Origin: JANJTY01 sp038257155
GTDB taxonomy: Bacteria; Pseudomonadota; Gammaproteobacteria; Xanthomonadales; Xanthomonadaceae
Direction of reading: 5' to 3'
DNA: 64,000 nt
Assembly (NCBI GenBank): GCA_038257155.1
Contig: JBBSJP010000004.1
Coordinates: forward strand, 1-64,000
Part shown: one piece after another, positions 25,316-35,399 of the stretch
Layout of the letters: every line of letters begins with the position of its first letter
How positions within the stretch are numbered: position 1 is the first letter of the stretch
Notes under the pieces: model-generated
Database searches by the model: none
The model's input: only the letters and a program-made list of their open reading frames with translations
Told to the model about the DNA's origin: nothing
Made by a program: the position numbers and the translations under genes

Positions 25316-26896
25316 ATGAGCAATACGAACCAGGCAAGCCGCGCGACGGCGGATCGGTTTCCCCCGTCTATGGCGACTGCTGCATGCTGGCTATTGGCCC
25401 TGCTTCCGGGTCACTCCGCGCATGCGGCGATCTACACCGTCACCAACACCGCCGACAGCGGCGCTGGCAGTCTGCGGCAGGCCATCCTCGATGCGAATCT
25501 CACCGACGATGCGGATCAGGTTCACTTCGCCATCCCCGGCTCCGGTGTCAAGACGATTGCCCTGCTCACACAGTTGCCTCCAATCACCCGATCTCTCACC
25601 ATCGATGGCTACACCCAGGCCGGCGCCATCGCCAATACACTCAACACCCACGAAGGTGGATCGAATGCCGTGTTGCAGGTCGAGGTCACCGCCGTGACTG
25701 GTGGTTTCCACGGTTTGTATATCGAGGCAAGCAACGATGTGATCTTGACGGTTCAGGGTTTGAACCTGCACGGATTTCTCACCTGCTTGCTGGGTGCACC
25801 CATCGCGGGTAGTTCGCAGATCCGCAGTTTCGGCAACTACCTGTGCAGCAATATCCAGGGCGATGCGCCGGCCACTGGTGTTGCGACGGGTTACGGCGTT
25901 TCGACGATGCGTACTCCCAGTTTCATCGGCGGCGATCTGCCTCAGCAACGCAATCTGATCAGTGGCTGCGGCAATGCTGGCGTGAGCATTGATGGCGATG
26001 CCCAGCTGCGCGGCAACTTGATTGGCACCGATGCCAGCGCCAGCCAGGCCATCGGCAACGGCTTCAATTCAAATCTGCCAGGCGTGGTCATCTACAACAC
26101 CGAAGCGCAGGTTGCGATCGGCGCAGCACAGGAGACCGCGCGCAATATCATTTCCGGCAATCGCACTTTCGGCATCGGAGTCGTCAACTTCAGCACCAGC
26201 CTGCATTACGCCAGCCTGACTATTCTCGGCAACTACATCGGCACCGATTGGCAAGGCACCCAAGCGCTGCCCAATGGCTATGCAACGCCGAATCTTGCGG
26301 CCTACGGCGGCGGCATCCAGGTCAACAGCTTCAACGCCGATCCGACCCCGCTGATCATTGGCGGATTTGGATTGGACGAAGGCAATCTGATCGCCTTCAA
26401 TCATGGTTCGGGCATCACGTCGGCAAGCAATTCCATCGGTGAGGGTTTTGACAGTCGCGGCAATGCCATCCACCACAACACCTTCGGCGGTGCCACGAAC
26501 ATTGACCTGGGCGAATTCGGCGTCACCCCCAACGATCCAGGTGATGCGGACCTCGGAGTCAACCTGCAACAGAACACGCCAGAGCTGTTGAAAGTGAGCG
26601 AGTCGGGAGATCAAGCCACCGTGCGTTACCGGGTGGATAGCCTGCCTGCCCATGCCGTCTACCCGCTGCGCATTGATTTTTATGTGGGTGAGGCAGACGG
26701 CAGTGGTTTCTGGCTGGCACAGGACAGTTACCCCGCCGCTGCGGCTGGACAAGCACGGGAATTCACCTTCACGCTGCCATCGGGAGTTCCCGCTTTTCCG
26801 CTGACTGCAACGGCCAGCAGCGAAAATCACAGCAGCGAACTGGCGCCGGCGTACGTCACCTTGTTCCGCGATGGATTCGAAGCCGACGGCATGTAA
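25316..26896 (+). CDS. Exported parallel beta-helix protein with C-terminal GFE motif
   Basis: This 526-residue protein starts at ATG 25316 with GGAG at 25305-25308. After a signal peptide (MATAACWLLALLPGHSAHA) comes the module ADSGAGSLRQAILDANLT, used in many exported right-handed beta-helix proteins. Multiple rungs follow (NRTFGIGVVN, LGNYIGTDWQGTQALPNG, GNAIHHNTFG), with LIGTDASAS-type repeats. The end is LFRDGFEADGM. The same SLRQAILDAN module occurs in the neighbouring minus-strand 842-residue protein, so the two are related. No catalytic residues could be assigned. Confidence 0.85.
   Translation: MSNTNQASRATADRFPPSMATAACWLLALLPGHSAHAAIYTVTNTADSGAGSLRQAILDANLTDDADQVHFAIPGSGVKTIALLTQLPPITRSLTIDGYTQAGAIANTLNTHEGGSNAVLQVEVTAVTGGFHGLYIEASNDVILTVQGLNLHGFLTCLLGAPIAGSSQIRSFGNYLCSNIQGDAPATGVATGYGVSTMRTPSFIGGDLPQQRNLISGCGNAGVSIDGDAQLRGNLIGTDASASQAIGNGFNSNLPGVVIYNTEAQVAIGAAQETARNIISGNRTFGIGVVNFSTSLHYASLTILGNYIGTDWQGTQALPNGYATPNLAAYGGGIQVNSFNADPTPLIIGGFGLDEGNLIAFNHGSGITSASNSIGEGFDSRGNAIHHNTFGGATNIDLGEFGVTPNDPGDADLGVNLQQNTPELLKVSESGDQATVRYRVDSLPAHAVYPLRIDFYVGEADGSGFWLAQDSYPAAAAGQAREFTFTLPSGVPAFPLTATASSENHSSELAPAYVTLFRDGFEADGM
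26861..26881 (+). other. GFE motif copy (C-terminal, LFRDGFE)
   Basis: This codes for LFRDGFE followed by four residues (ADGM) and the stop. Confidence 0.7.
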
Positions 26897-27021
26897 CCGC
26901 TGCTCGCTTCTTGCTGCGTCACGTCACGCATTCGAAGTGCCGATCAGTGCAGTCGTTGACGTTTTTCGAAGGCGCGCCCGACCCAGGCGGCCAAGGGCAA
27001 TCCGGGCCGGACGCATAATCT

Positions 27022-27555
27022 TCAGCCGCCAGCATCCGGATGCACGTCGAGCGCGAAGTGCAGGTCGAAGTAGCCGTCGAATTCCGAGGCCTTGTCGGCT
27101 TCGTTCCTGCTGCGCAAGGTGCCTTCGATGCGCTGGTCGTCGTTGCGTTTGAGCTCGATGCTGTAGCGGGTGGCTGCCGCGCTTGCCCCGGAGCTCAGGT
27201 CGGGTATCGAGTAGCTGATATCCAGGATCGGAGACGCTGCAATGTTCCGGGCGAAGGTGATCGTGACCTGGGTTGGCCTGTCTTCCTCACTGGGGATATA
27301 GGAGTTCAGAGCCTCCGAGAGGGCGCTGGCGGGATCGTCTGCGGTCGCGATCGCGGTCTCGTCGAACGCTCTTCCGCTGAAGGCGATCACCGTCGATGGC
27401 TTCGTGTTGTCGTAGGGATCGGGATGGGAGTATGCGTAGGCGCTCTTCAGCGCGAACGCCTTGCCCTTGATGGTAAAGCTACCGCCGCCGTCGGCCAGTG
27501 CACCGAAGGAAGCGGCAAGCAGGCTTGCAGTCAGGACGAGTCTTTGTGGTTTCAT
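27022..27555 (-). CDS. Exported protein, unknown function
   Basis: This 177-residue protein starts at ATG 27555 with a strong GAGGTGA upstream. A signal peptide (KPQRLVLTASLLAASFGALA) is followed by a beta-rich mature domain with alternating hydrophobic strands (VTITFARNIAASPILDISYS, YFDLHFALDV). No Cys and no known motif were seen. It is convergent with the beta-helix gene at 25316-26896 and on the same strand as the large GFE protein upstream. No family is recognised. Confidence 0.6.
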   Translation of the reverse strand: MKPQRLVLTASLLAASFGALADGGGSFTIKGKAFALKSAYAYSHPDPYDNTKPSTVIAFSGRAFDETAIATADDPASALSEALNSYIPSEEDRPTQVTITFARNIAASPILDISYSIPDLSSGASAAATRYSIELKRNDDQRIEGTLRSRNEADKASEFDGYFDLHFALDVHPDAGG

Positions 27556-27631
27556 GAAATCACCTCATGGGTTGGGGCAGGGCAGTCGGGCCCAACGGGG
27601 ATGGGCCCATCGGCCGGCGCGGTTCGCCGGT

Positions 27632-30160
27632 TCACTCGAAGCCGTCGGCGAATACCGATTCGTTCGGGACAACCAGCTCATATTCCACCGCTGTCGACAG
27701 TTCCGAGGTGTTGCCGACTGCATCGGTGGCGGTGAGCGTGATCACGCGCGTGGCCAGGCTCAGGCCGGGGTTGCTGGGGAACGGGATGCTGAAACTTGCG
27801 CTGCCGTTCTGACCCGGAGCGGCGTTGTCGATCGTCACGCTGAAGAAGCTCTTGTGGAACACCTGTGCCTCGCCGCGCGAATAACCTTCGTCGTACTGCG
27901 CCGAGGAGAAGATGTCGATGATGTAGCTGCCATTGGTGGTGGACAGCGTGCCCTCAACTGTTCCTTGCGACGCAGTTCCGTAGGCGCGCGTGAGCACCGG
28001 ATAGTTGAGGCCGCGGTTGGCCATGCTCTGCTGCGCCGGGTCGGTATCGTTGTCGGCCCCGTTGTATGCGCTGAAGTAGGTGCCTTCAAAGTAGTTGTTG
28101 TACAGCGAGTTGCCGATCAACCAGTTCCGCAGGCTGGGGGCAGTGCTGGACGAGCCGATCGAGATGCCGACATGGTCGTTGTTCTGGATCGTGTTGTTGA
28201 CGATCACATTGTCGTGCGGGCCCAGAGACAGGAACAAACCGATTCGACCATTGCCAGCCGCTCCACCGGAACAGATGAAGCCCGAGCAGATGAAATCGCG
28301 GACCCCGATGCGATTCTGCTCGACAACGTTACTATGGGCATCCGCGCCGTCCATCAACACGCCGTCCTGATCGTTGTAGATGATGGTGTTCTCGCGCGCA
28401 GTGTTGCCGCTGGTCTGAATCCTGATGCCGGTGCCATTGCCGGCCGCGGTGCCTTGCAGCGCATAACTGCCGATCAGGTTGTCGATGATGTCGTTGCCGG
28501 TCGAGGCAAAGAAGCTGTTCGACGTGACCAGGATGCCCTCGCTGATGGCGTCGGCGATCACATTGCGGTGCGCCGGCGATTCGCCACCGATGCTGGTGGA
28601 CGAGAAGCCGGTGAGGATGATGTTCCTGTCGCTGGGCGCGAGCTCCAGCAACCCCGCTCCGGACGACAGTCGCCCGCCGAACTGGTTGCCGCGTACGATG
28701 TTTCCGCTGCCACCTACCAGCCGCAGAGCGGCACCATTGCCATCGCCCGGACTGAATCCGGCGAAGGCCACACCTTGCAACCAGAACTGCTCGCTGGTGG
28801 AGCCATTGAACTGCAAGCCGGTGCTGCGGCCATTGCCGCCGTGAACAACGATGCAGCGCGTCGCGTTGTCGCCCTTGGAACGCGTGTTGGACACGCTGCC
28901 AGGCTGGGTCCAGCCATCGATGCGCACGCCATTGGTGATCGCCGGAAGGTCGGCCGAGGTCGGCACGATCACGCGCGGGCAGCCGCCCGGGATATTGAAG
29001 TTGATGAAATTGAAATCCTCATTGACGTTGGCATCCAGGATCGCCTGGCGCAGCGAACCAGGACCGCTGTCGCTGGCTGAGGTCACCGTCAGCGTGGTCG
29101 CAATCGTGTCGTCGAGCGCCGACTCGTAGGCGCCGCGATCCACTTCGGATCCGACCACGCGCGGATTTCCGGCCAGGTCGATATCGGCCATGCTGCCGGT
29201 AGTCACGCCGGAATTCACCGCTGGCGATGCGTTCTGCAGACGGTAGTTGCCGCCCGCGGCGTTGACGAACAGCGGATCGGTTCCGACCAGGTTGCTGCCG
29301 GAATCACCGATGGCCACCAGGCTGGCGCTCTGGTACAGATTCGACCTGGATCGCGCTTCGCCGGTCTCCTGGCCGGAGCTGCAATCGTCAAACACGCGGA
29401 AATCGACGCCTGAATTGTTCCAGGCGATGTTGTCCACGAACCAGACATCGCTGCCGTTATCGCAGAGCTTGACGGCGTCGTCCCCCAGATTGTCGGCGAT
29501 CGTATTGCCGACGATGCGGATCTGAGTGAGCCCGGCCATGTACACCGCGGGCACGCTGTTGAAGCCCGGGAATCCATGGACACGGTTGTTGACGAATCGC
29601 ATCGACAGACCGCTGACGATATCGCCCGCCGGGGTAGAGAAGGTTACGACATGGACGCCAACGCCATCGAAGGCATTGTTGCGTACGCGCACCGAGAGGT
29701 CATCGGCAGCGGACCTGAAGAGGACTTCATGTGACCCGGCAATGTTCTGGAACCGGATGCCCTCGACCAGCAGGTCCCCGAGCGGGTGGAACGCAAAGTT
29801 CGACGCGCCTTGGGCATCGAACACGCTGTTGTCGGGATTGATGGTGCGAGCCGAGCAGTCGGCGTTGTAGCCACCGAGCAGTTCGAGCGTGTTGAAATAG
29901 GCCTGGCCGGCCTGGGTCATGCGGGTGTTGCCGACATGGTAGGTGCCCTGCTTGAGGCGGATCGTGGTGGTGAGTGATGCCGTCGACGGGCTCGCCGCCT
30001 CGTTCAACGCAGCATTCAGTTCAGCCACCGTGCCGACGCAGAACTCGTTCGCGAGCGCAGCCCGCCCTCCCATGACCAGCAGCGGCAACAGCAACAGCGC
30101 CGCGGTGTGGCAGGCCACGGTGCGCAGTGCGGTGCGGCGTTCTTGCATCGTGGCAATCAA
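27632..30160 (-). CDS. Large exported beta-helix protein ending exactly in the GFE motif
   Basis: The most likely start is TTG 30160, with GGGAG seven bases upstream; ATG 30148 is in frame but lacks a ribosome-binding site. The product is about 842 residues. The signal peptide (TVACHTAALLLLPLLVMGG) is followed by a first beta-helix with many Asn rungs (NNRVHGFPGFN, VGNTIADNLGDDAVKL) and the choice-of-anchor Q ending SNLVGTDPLFVNAAGG. A second beta-helix opens with SDSGPGSLRQAILDANVN. The last residues are SVFADGFE and the stop, so the motif is the exact C-terminus. Two fused beta-helix units therefore share one GFE tail. No catalytic residues were identified. Confidence 0.85.
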   Translation of the reverse strand: MIATMQERRTALRTVACHTAALLLLPLLVMGGRAALANEFCVGTVAELNAALNEAASPSTASLTTTIRLKQGTYHVGNTRMTQAGQAYFNTLELLGGYNADCSARTINPDNSVFDAQGASNFAFHPLGDLLVEGIRFQNIAGSHEVLFRSAADDLSVRVRNNAFDGVGVHVVTFSTPAGDIVSGLSMRFVNNRVHGFPGFNSVPAVYMAGLTQIRIVGNTIADNLGDDAVKLCDNGSDVWFVDNIAWNNSGVDFRVFDDCSSGQETGEARSRSNLYQSASLVAIGDSGSNLVGTDPLFVNAAGGNYRLQNASPAVNSGVTTGSMADIDLAGNPRVVGSEVDRGAYESALDDTIATTLTVTSASDSGPGSLRQAILDANVNEDFNFINFNIPGGCPRVIVPTSADLPAITNGVRIDGWTQPGSVSNTRSKGDNATRCIVVHGGNGRSTGLQFNGSTSEQFWLQGVAFAGFSPGDGNGAALRLVGGSGNIVRGNQFGGRLSSGAGLLELAPSDRNIILTGFSSTSIGGESPAHRNVIADAISEGILVTSNSFFASTGNDIIDNLIGSYALQGTAAGNGTGIRIQTSGNTARENTIIYNDQDGVLMDGADAHSNVVEQNRIGVRDFICSGFICSGGAAGNGRIGLFLSLGPHDNVIVNNTIQNNDHVGISIGSSSTAPSLRNWLIGNSLYNNYFEGTYFSAYNGADNDTDPAQQSMANRGLNYPVLTRAYGTASQGTVEGTLSTTNGSYIIDIFSSAQYDEGYSRGEAQVFHKSFFSVTIDNAAPGQNGSASFSIPFPSNPGLSLATRVITLTATDAVGNTSELSTAVEYELVVPNESVFADGFE
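27635..27655 (-). other. GFE motif copy (exact C-terminus, VFADGFE)
   Basis: This codes for VFADGFE immediately followed by the stop, showing that nothing is needed downstream of the Glu. Confidence 0.75.
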
Positions 30161-30349
30161 TTTCCGTCTCCCGAGTAGTAGCTCTACTGGGGGAAACGGA
30201 AACTCCCGCAAAAGCCGACAGGCGGGGTGGCGATTGGCGCTACCTTCTCACCTCGGGCGAGGAGGGCAGAGAACGCAGGGAGAGCGACCAGTAGAGAGCA
30301 GGGAAAGGACTTCCTTCCCGGGCGCTTTGGGCAGGGCCTGCTGCCAGCC

Positions 30350-33262
30350 TCAGAAGTCTTCGAAGCCGTTTCCGAACAGTTGACCGGGGACGTTGACGCT
30401 GTGAACCACTGCCGGAGACGTCGACGCGAGATAGTTGGCTGTGCCGGGCCAGCTTGCAGTGAGCGAGCGCGGACCGCTGCTGGCGAAGGTCAACAGACAG
30501 GCTGCGCGCGCCACGGTGGGCGTCAGGTAGACAACCATCGGGGTCCGGCACGATTCCCCGGTGCTGGCGCTGACCTGCAAGCGTGCGCCGCGTGGATTAC
30601 TGGCGCTGCCTTCCACGTGCACGGTGACGAGTGCCGTGCCGCCAGGTGCCGATGGCGATGGATTGACCGTCGTGATCGTGGCGGTGGTCGACTCGACCAG
30701 CTGCACCACGAACACGTCTTCCAGGCCCGCATTCTGCCCCCCATCAACTAGGTTCCAGTTCGTCGCATACGACTGGAATGCGATGTTGCGACCGTCGTGC
30801 GAGATCACGGGGTAGCGACTGGCGTCGTTTCCCGGCGCGTCGCCGCCATCAGAGGAGATCCTTTGCGTGGTTTCAAGCACCAGGTCGCGCAGGACGATCT
30901 GGAAATCGCTGCCTGGCACGCCATCGAGGATATCGTCGTTGGTCTCGAAGGCAACGAATCGTCCATCACCGGAAATCGACGCCGTCAGCGCCGAACTGAC
31001 CGACTGTTGCCCGGAGTTGCCGACGCTGGCGCGCGTGGTAGTGCCCACCAGCATGTCGCGCACGAAGATGTCGGCGCTGTCGTTCGTATCGCCCGGTACC
31101 AGGTTCGAGGCATCGGATTCGAAAGCGACATAGCGTCCATCGGTCGAGATGGCTCGCGAGTGCAGCGTACTGTTCGCATCTGCCGGAGGATTGAACAGTG
31201 CGGCGCTCACGAGCTCGGTTCGACCCATGTGCAGGTCGCGGCGGACGATCTTTTGCCGTGCCGATGCATCTGCGGCCACAAGGTTCGTGGCCTGGGTGGC
31301 GAACACGACGTAACGGCCGTTATCAGAAACCGACGAACCCTCGCAGCGGGCGTCTGCCGGCACGCCCGCATCATTCACGCTCGCCAGGGTGGTCGTTCCG
31401 GTTTGCGTGTCGACCAGGTAGACCTGCTCGACACCAGTCGTCGCGCCTCCCGGAAAGTTGCTGGCGCCACTCAGGTAGGCCACGTAGCGACCATCGGCGG
31501 ATGCACTGGATTCCACGCTGTCAGAGTTGGGCTCCTGGGAGCCGAAGCGGCTGACGCGTGTGGTGGTGCCGAGTGTCAGGTCACGCAGGAAGACGTCTTC
31601 GTAGCCCGCGGTGTCCCCTGGCAACAGATTGTCGCCCGCGGACTCGAATATCACGCGACTGCCGTCGGCCGACAATGCAATCGAATCAGCGCTGCTGTTG
31701 GCTTCCCCACCACGCACAGTCAGGCTGACCCGAGCGATCGAGCCGTCGCTTGTGTCGCGCACGAAGGCGTCAGGGAAGCCGTTGAGGTCGCCGGGCACCA
31801 GATTGGTAGCTGCCGACACGAAGGCGACGTGGCGTCCGCCATCGGAAACGCCGGCAAGGTAACTCTCGCCTGTGGCCTGTGCAGGAAATGGTCCCGAACT
31901 GTCGGCGAGGCTGGCTCGCACCGTGGTCCCATCGGCAAGGTCGCGCACAAACACATCCTGAACACCGTTGCTGTCTCCCGTCACGGCGGCCTCGGCGCTT
32001 GTGACAAACGCTAGATGGCGGCCGTCGGCGGTGATCGAGGGTGACTCGCTGCGCGCCTCGATCTGGGTACCAGAGCCCGCAACGCTGGCGCGAACCGTCG
32101 TGCCAAGATCGATCCGTCGGACGAACACGTCGGCCTCGCCGTTGCTGTCGCCTGCAACCAGATTGGAAGCCAGGGAAGCGAATGCCACGTACTGGCCGGC
32201 CACGCCATTGCCGGAAATGGAGGGCTGAAAACTGTGCCCGTTGGCCTCGCCACCTGCCCCGAGACTGACGCGGATGGTGGTTGCTTTGTTTATCGCCCTG
32301 AGAAAGATATCGCTCTGGCCATTGGTGTCGCCGGGTACGAGGTTGGCAGAATTCGATTCGAACGCGATGAAGGCAGCACTCGGCGACGCGGCGAAGCTGC
32401 GGCTCCCCGAAGCGGACTCCTGGCCCGCGTCACCGACGCTGGCCCGGACTGTGGTTCCGGTCGAGAGGAATCGGACGAATGTATCCTCGGAATTGTTGGT
32501 ATCCGAGGCCACCAGATTGGCTGCGTTCGACTGGAACACAACCGCGCCGCCATCACGGGAAATCCGCGGCGAACTGCTGTGGGAATTCGCCTCGGCCCCG
32601 GTCCCGTCCGCGACACTGGCACGCACGGTGGTGCCCAGCTGCAGGTCGCGCACGAAAACATCGTAGGTCGCGTTGCCGTCGCCGGCAACGAGATCGCTGG
32701 CAGCCGACACGAACGCGACGTAGCGTCCGTCGAGTGAGATCGACGGCCAACTTGCATCGCCGCCATTTCCGGGCACGCTGCTAACGCTTGCATGTCGGAT
32801 GCTGCCGTCTTGGGTGTCGTTCACGAACACGTCGTAGAACCCGTCCGTGTCGGCTGGCACCAGACCGGGCGCGTCGGTGATGAAGGCGATGTAGCGGCCG
32901 TCCTCCGAGATCGTCTGGTTTCTCGCGTCGGCGCCCGAAATCTGCGCCCCGCTCGCTGTCACCGAGACGCGTCGCGTGGTGTTGGTGGCGAGGTCGCGCA
33001 GGAAGACATCATTGGCGGCATTGGTGTCGCCTGCAACGAGATTTCCGGCAACCGAGTCGAACACGACGTAGCGCCCGCCGCTGCTGATCGAGGGGGTCGG
33101 CCAAAGACTGGACGCGCTCTCTGCCTGCAGCCCCAGCAAGCTTTGATCCGCCTGCGACACACCGATCAGCCGAATCGAGGGAGCTGCGGAGGCTGGCAGC
33201 GTGCACGCGACCCACAGGAATGCCTGCGTCAGCAACGCGGCACGAATCAACGGAAATCTCAT
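30350..33262 (-). CDS. Exported 14-repeat beta-propeller (PD40/TolB-like) protein with C-terminal GFE motif
   Basis: This 970-residue protein starts at ATG 33262 with GGGG upstream and a signal peptide (PLIRAALLTQAFLWVACTLP). I count 14 repeats of about 55-65 residues built around (S)xDGRYVAFxS, then ASNLVxGDTNxxxDVFVRDL and GTTxRxS, the pattern of PD40/WD40-like beta-propeller repeats. Two seven-bladed propellers would fit the number, though that is inference. An Ig-like domain follows (PSAPGGTALVTVHVEGSA, then ASWPGTANYLASTSP), then QLFGNGFEDF. Proteins of this type are large exported scaffolds; the ligand is unknown. Confidence 0.85.
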   Translation of the reverse strand: MRFPLIRAALLTQAFLWVACTLPASAAPSIRLIGVSQADQSLLGLQAESASSLWPTPSISSGGRYVVFDSVAGNLVAGDTNAANDVFLRDLATNTTRRVSVTASGAQISGADARNQTISEDGRYIAFITDAPGLVPADTDGFYDVFVNDTQDGSIRHASVSSVPGNGGDASWPSISLDGRYVAFVSAASDLVAGDGNATYDVFVRDLQLGTTVRASVADGTGAEANSHSSSPRISRDGGAVVFQSNAANLVASDTNNSEDTFVRFLSTGTTVRASVGDAGQESASGSRSFAASPSAAFIAFESNSANLVPGDTNGQSDIFLRAINKATTIRVSLGAGGEANGHSFQPSISGNGVAGQYVAFASLASNLVAGDSNGEADVFVRRIDLGTTVRASVAGSGTQIEARSESPSITADGRHLAFVTSAEAAVTGDSNGVQDVFVRDLADGTTVRASLADSSGPFPAQATGESYLAGVSDGGRHVAFVSAATNLVPGDLNGFPDAFVRDTSDGSIARVSLTVRGGEANSSADSIALSADGSRVIFESAGDNLLPGDTAGYEDVFLRDLTLGTTTRVSRFGSQEPNSDSVESSASADGRYVAYLSGASNFPGGATTGVEQVYLVDTQTGTTTLASVNDAGVPADARCEGSSVSDNGRYVVFATQATNLVAADASARQKIVRRDLHMGRTELVSAALFNPPADANSTLHSRAISTDGRYVAFESDASNLVPGDTNDSADIFVRDMLVGTTTRASVGNSGQQSVSSALTASISGDGRFVAFETNDDILDGVPGSDFQIVLRDLVLETTQRISSDGGDAPGNDASRYPVISHDGRNIAFQSYATNWNLVDGGQNAGLEDVFVVQLVESTTATITTVNPSPSAPGGTALVTVHVEGSASNPRGARLQVSASTGESCRTPMVVYLTPTVARAACLLTFASSGPRSLTASWPGTANYLASTSPAVVHSVNVPGQLFGNGFEDF
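30359..30379 (-). other. GFE motif copy (C-terminal, LFGNGFE)
   Basis: This codes for LFGNGFE followed by Asp-Phe and the stop. Asn replaces the usual Asp, the only such case here. Confidence 0.65.
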
Positions 33263-33575
33263 GGCTACCCCAGTTCAGGAAAATGCATACCCGTACATAC
33301 GTAACGGCGCGGCGCTTTCTCCGGCGAGTGGTCAGTGAGCCCTGGGGACTCCGGGTCAGGTCCGTCCCCATCGACCCGAACCAATGCGAATCGGGGTGGC
33401 TGATGTCGAGCTGGTACGCGCGACAGGGCAGGGCAGCGCAGCGTTCCAGCCGATGAACAGCAACAGAAGCCTGGGTTCTGTTGCGGTTTGTCTGCACCGA
33501 GTGGACTGCAGTTTTCCGACGCGAGCCCGATGTCTGCTAACTTGTGGTCCTCGGTGCCAAACTCGGGATTTCAGC
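33263..33575. other. Divergent intergenic region
   Basis: These 313 bases separate the beta-propeller gene and the NTF2-like gene. I see no gene, no strong palindrome and no confident promoter. Confidence 0.35.
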
Positions 33576-34052
33576 ATGCCCACTTCGCTACGCTTGCTCC
33601 AATCCACGCTGCTGGTTGGCCTGCTTGGCCTGTCCAGTCCCCTGTTGGCTGCCGACTTCGATGCCACCTTGAAAGTACACTTGCAGGCGATTCAGGACCG
33701 CGATCTCGAGGCACTGATGGCCACGGTGGCGGAGCAGCCAGCGCCCAACCTGATCCTGCCTGGTGGCCAGCTGTTGCAGGGGAAGGCTGCCTTCCGTGAC
33801 CTGCATGTGCAGTGGTTCGCCGACCCGGACTGGCGCATGCATGTCAGCGAAGTCAGCCGTACGGCGAGCGCGGACATGGCAAGCGTGCTGCTCCGCTACA
33901 CCCTGCGTGATCGCCCCGAACCGGGGCAGGGAAATCCGCGCAGCGCCTTCCTCTTTCTGGCGTTCCAGCGCATCGAGGGCGATTGGCTGCTGGTGCACGA
34001 CCAGAACACCCGGATCCCGGAAGCTGAGGACCCGCGAAAAAAGCACGAATGA
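33576..34052 (+). CDS. Exported NTF2-like (SnoaL/DUF4440 type) protein
   Basis: This 158-residue protein starts at ATG 33576 with a weak GGGA upstream. A signal peptide (LRLLQSTLLVGLLGLSSPL) precedes an NTF2-like cone fold, suggested by HLQAIQDRDLEALMATVAE, the central strands and ending FQRIEGDWLLVHDQNT. This DUF4440/SnoaL-type fold includes ketosteroid-isomerase-like enzymes and binding proteins. No active-site acid could be identified with confidence. Periplasmic location is expected. Confidence 0.72.
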   Translation: MPTSLRLLQSTLLVGLLGLSSPLLAADFDATLKVHLQAIQDRDLEALMATVAEQPAPNLILPGGQLLQGKAAFRDLHVQWFADPDWRMHVSEVSRTASADMASVLLRYTLRDRPEPGQGNPRSAFLFLAFQRIEGDWLLVHDQNTRIPEAEDPRKKHE

Positions 34053-34156
34053 AGACGGAATAACTGGCGTAGCAGCCATTTGCGCTTGGTGCGGCTGGCG
34101 CAGTCGGTGTTATCGGTTCCGATGAAACCCACTTTGGTTGGGTTCTGGAGCCAGGC

Positions 34157-34591
34157 TCAGCCGCTGCGCAGGCGTGCGGCGCGCAGTTCGCGCTCCTGGT
34201 GTTGCAGCCACGTGGTTTCGATACGCTTCACACCTGAGTACGCCTTGAGAATTGTCCAGGCAATCAGCACCAGGCTGAACACCGGCACGAAAAAGCCAAG
34301 ATAAATGAGCAGGCTGAGGGAAAGCTCGACCTGACGCCTGGCGGATCGGCCTGATGCCCCAAGGGAATCCAGGCCGCGGAAGGTGTCGATGCTCTCGCCC
34401 TCGGCGCGGTGGGTGATGCGGAAGGCGATGAGGCCCAGCACGCCGCTGAACAGCGCAATCAAGGGGAACAGCTTGTACGCGATGATCCACTTGGCTGGTA
34501 GCAGCAAGCCCAGTTGGACAAGTGCCGCTGCCATCGCCAGCAACTTCGCCGTCCGCAAGGAAGCGGTTGCCCGCTGCACCTGGTTCTTCAT
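34157..34591 (-). CDS. Multi-pass membrane protein, unknown function
   Basis: The 144-residue protein from ATG 34591 has four hydrophobic segments (LLAMAAALVQLGLLL, LFPLIALFSGVLGLIAF, LSLSLLIYLGFFVPVFSLVL). An alternative start is TTG 34606, preceded by AGGGAG at a good distance. The C-terminus is charged (HQERELRAARLRSG) and probably cytoplasmic. No family is recognised. Confidence 0.55.
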   Translation of the reverse strand: MKNQVQRATASLRTAKLLAMAAALVQLGLLLPAKWIIAYKLFPLIALFSGVLGLIAFRITHRAEGESIDTFRGLDSLGASGRSARRQVELSLSLLIYLGFFVPVFSLVLIAWTILKAYSGVKRIETTWLQHQERELRAARLRSG

Positions 34592-34891
34592 CAACAATGT
34601 ACTCAAAGGCAACTCCCTGGAAATCGAGGACGACGGAGCCCAGCTGACGGTGGCGTCTGCCGAATGCAAGGCACCTGCCCGGCGCTAGCTGCCGGATCAA
34701 CGGGGCGGGAATATTCCAGAGGCGCATGGAGAAAGCAACTGCCTCCGCGCCTTTCTCTCTGCCGACTGAGCGCGAGGCGATCCTTGGGGAAACCTGCTGA
34801 TCTCGATGTCCACTCTGACCCCGATGTTCGCAAGTGCTTGCCGCGGCGCCCTCGTTCGGCGATTCTCGAAGCACAACCAACAGGGGTGATC
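34592..34891. other. Intergenic region
   Basis: These 300 bases lie between a minus-strand membrane gene and the plus-strand lipoprotein gene, so promoters for both are expected. I found no confident promoter, palindrome or gene. Confidence 0.35.
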
Positions 34892-35305
34892 ATGCAAACG
34901 ATTCGTCAATTGCTGTCCGTGCTGCTTGCCACCGTCGTGTTGTGTGCCTGCGGCAGCAGCGGGGCACAACCCACGCGCGAAGATGTCGAACGTGCGATGC
35001 GTGCGAGCTGGGAGACCAGCGGCAACAACTTCTCGCCGCGCACATCGATCGAATTCAACGAGATCAAGTTCGGCAGCACCCATCCCGCCAACGAGCAGGA
35101 CGAGATCAATGGCATCCCGCCGGGCGGCGCGGTCACCGCCGCGCTCGTTGACTTCACGGTGCGCACGTATCACAGCAACACGACCAGAGCCGTGCGCCGC
35201 AAACGCGAAGCGGCCGTCTATCTGGACAAATTCGGCGAATGGGCAGTGATGACCGGTCAGGTGCGCGGCGAGGATTCGACGACCGAGGAGCCTGCGGAAA
35301 AATGA
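34892..35305 (+). CDS. Small lipoprotein, unknown function
   Basis: This 137-residue protein starts at ATG 34892 with GGGG at 34883-34886. The signal ends in a lipobox-like LCAC with Cys20 as the lipidation site. The mature part is charged, with a mixed fold (EDVERAMRASWETSGNNFSP, TAALVDFTVRTYHSNTT) and a Glu-rich tail (STTEEPAEK). It is a typical small envelope lipoprotein. No family is recognised. Confidence 0.65.
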   Translation: MQTIRQLLSVLLATVVLCACGSSGAQPTREDVERAMRASWETSGNNFSPRTSIEFNEIKFGSTHPANEQDEINGIPPGGAVTAALVDFTVRTYHSNTTRAVRRKREAAVYLDKFGEWAVMTGQVRGEDSTTEEPAEK

Positions 35306-35399
35306 CCTTGGGCGGATTGTGCTTCCCTGACTCGAAACCGGCTCCCCGCCAGGAGTAGGACGAAGCACACCGGGCGGTCCAGGGCGGGCCCGCGAAACC

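Noticed and set aside
27461..29080. Long plus-strand frame opposite the 842-residue beta-helix gene
   Set aside because: Sequence is low-complexity and has no signal or domain; the minus-strand frame is clearly coding.
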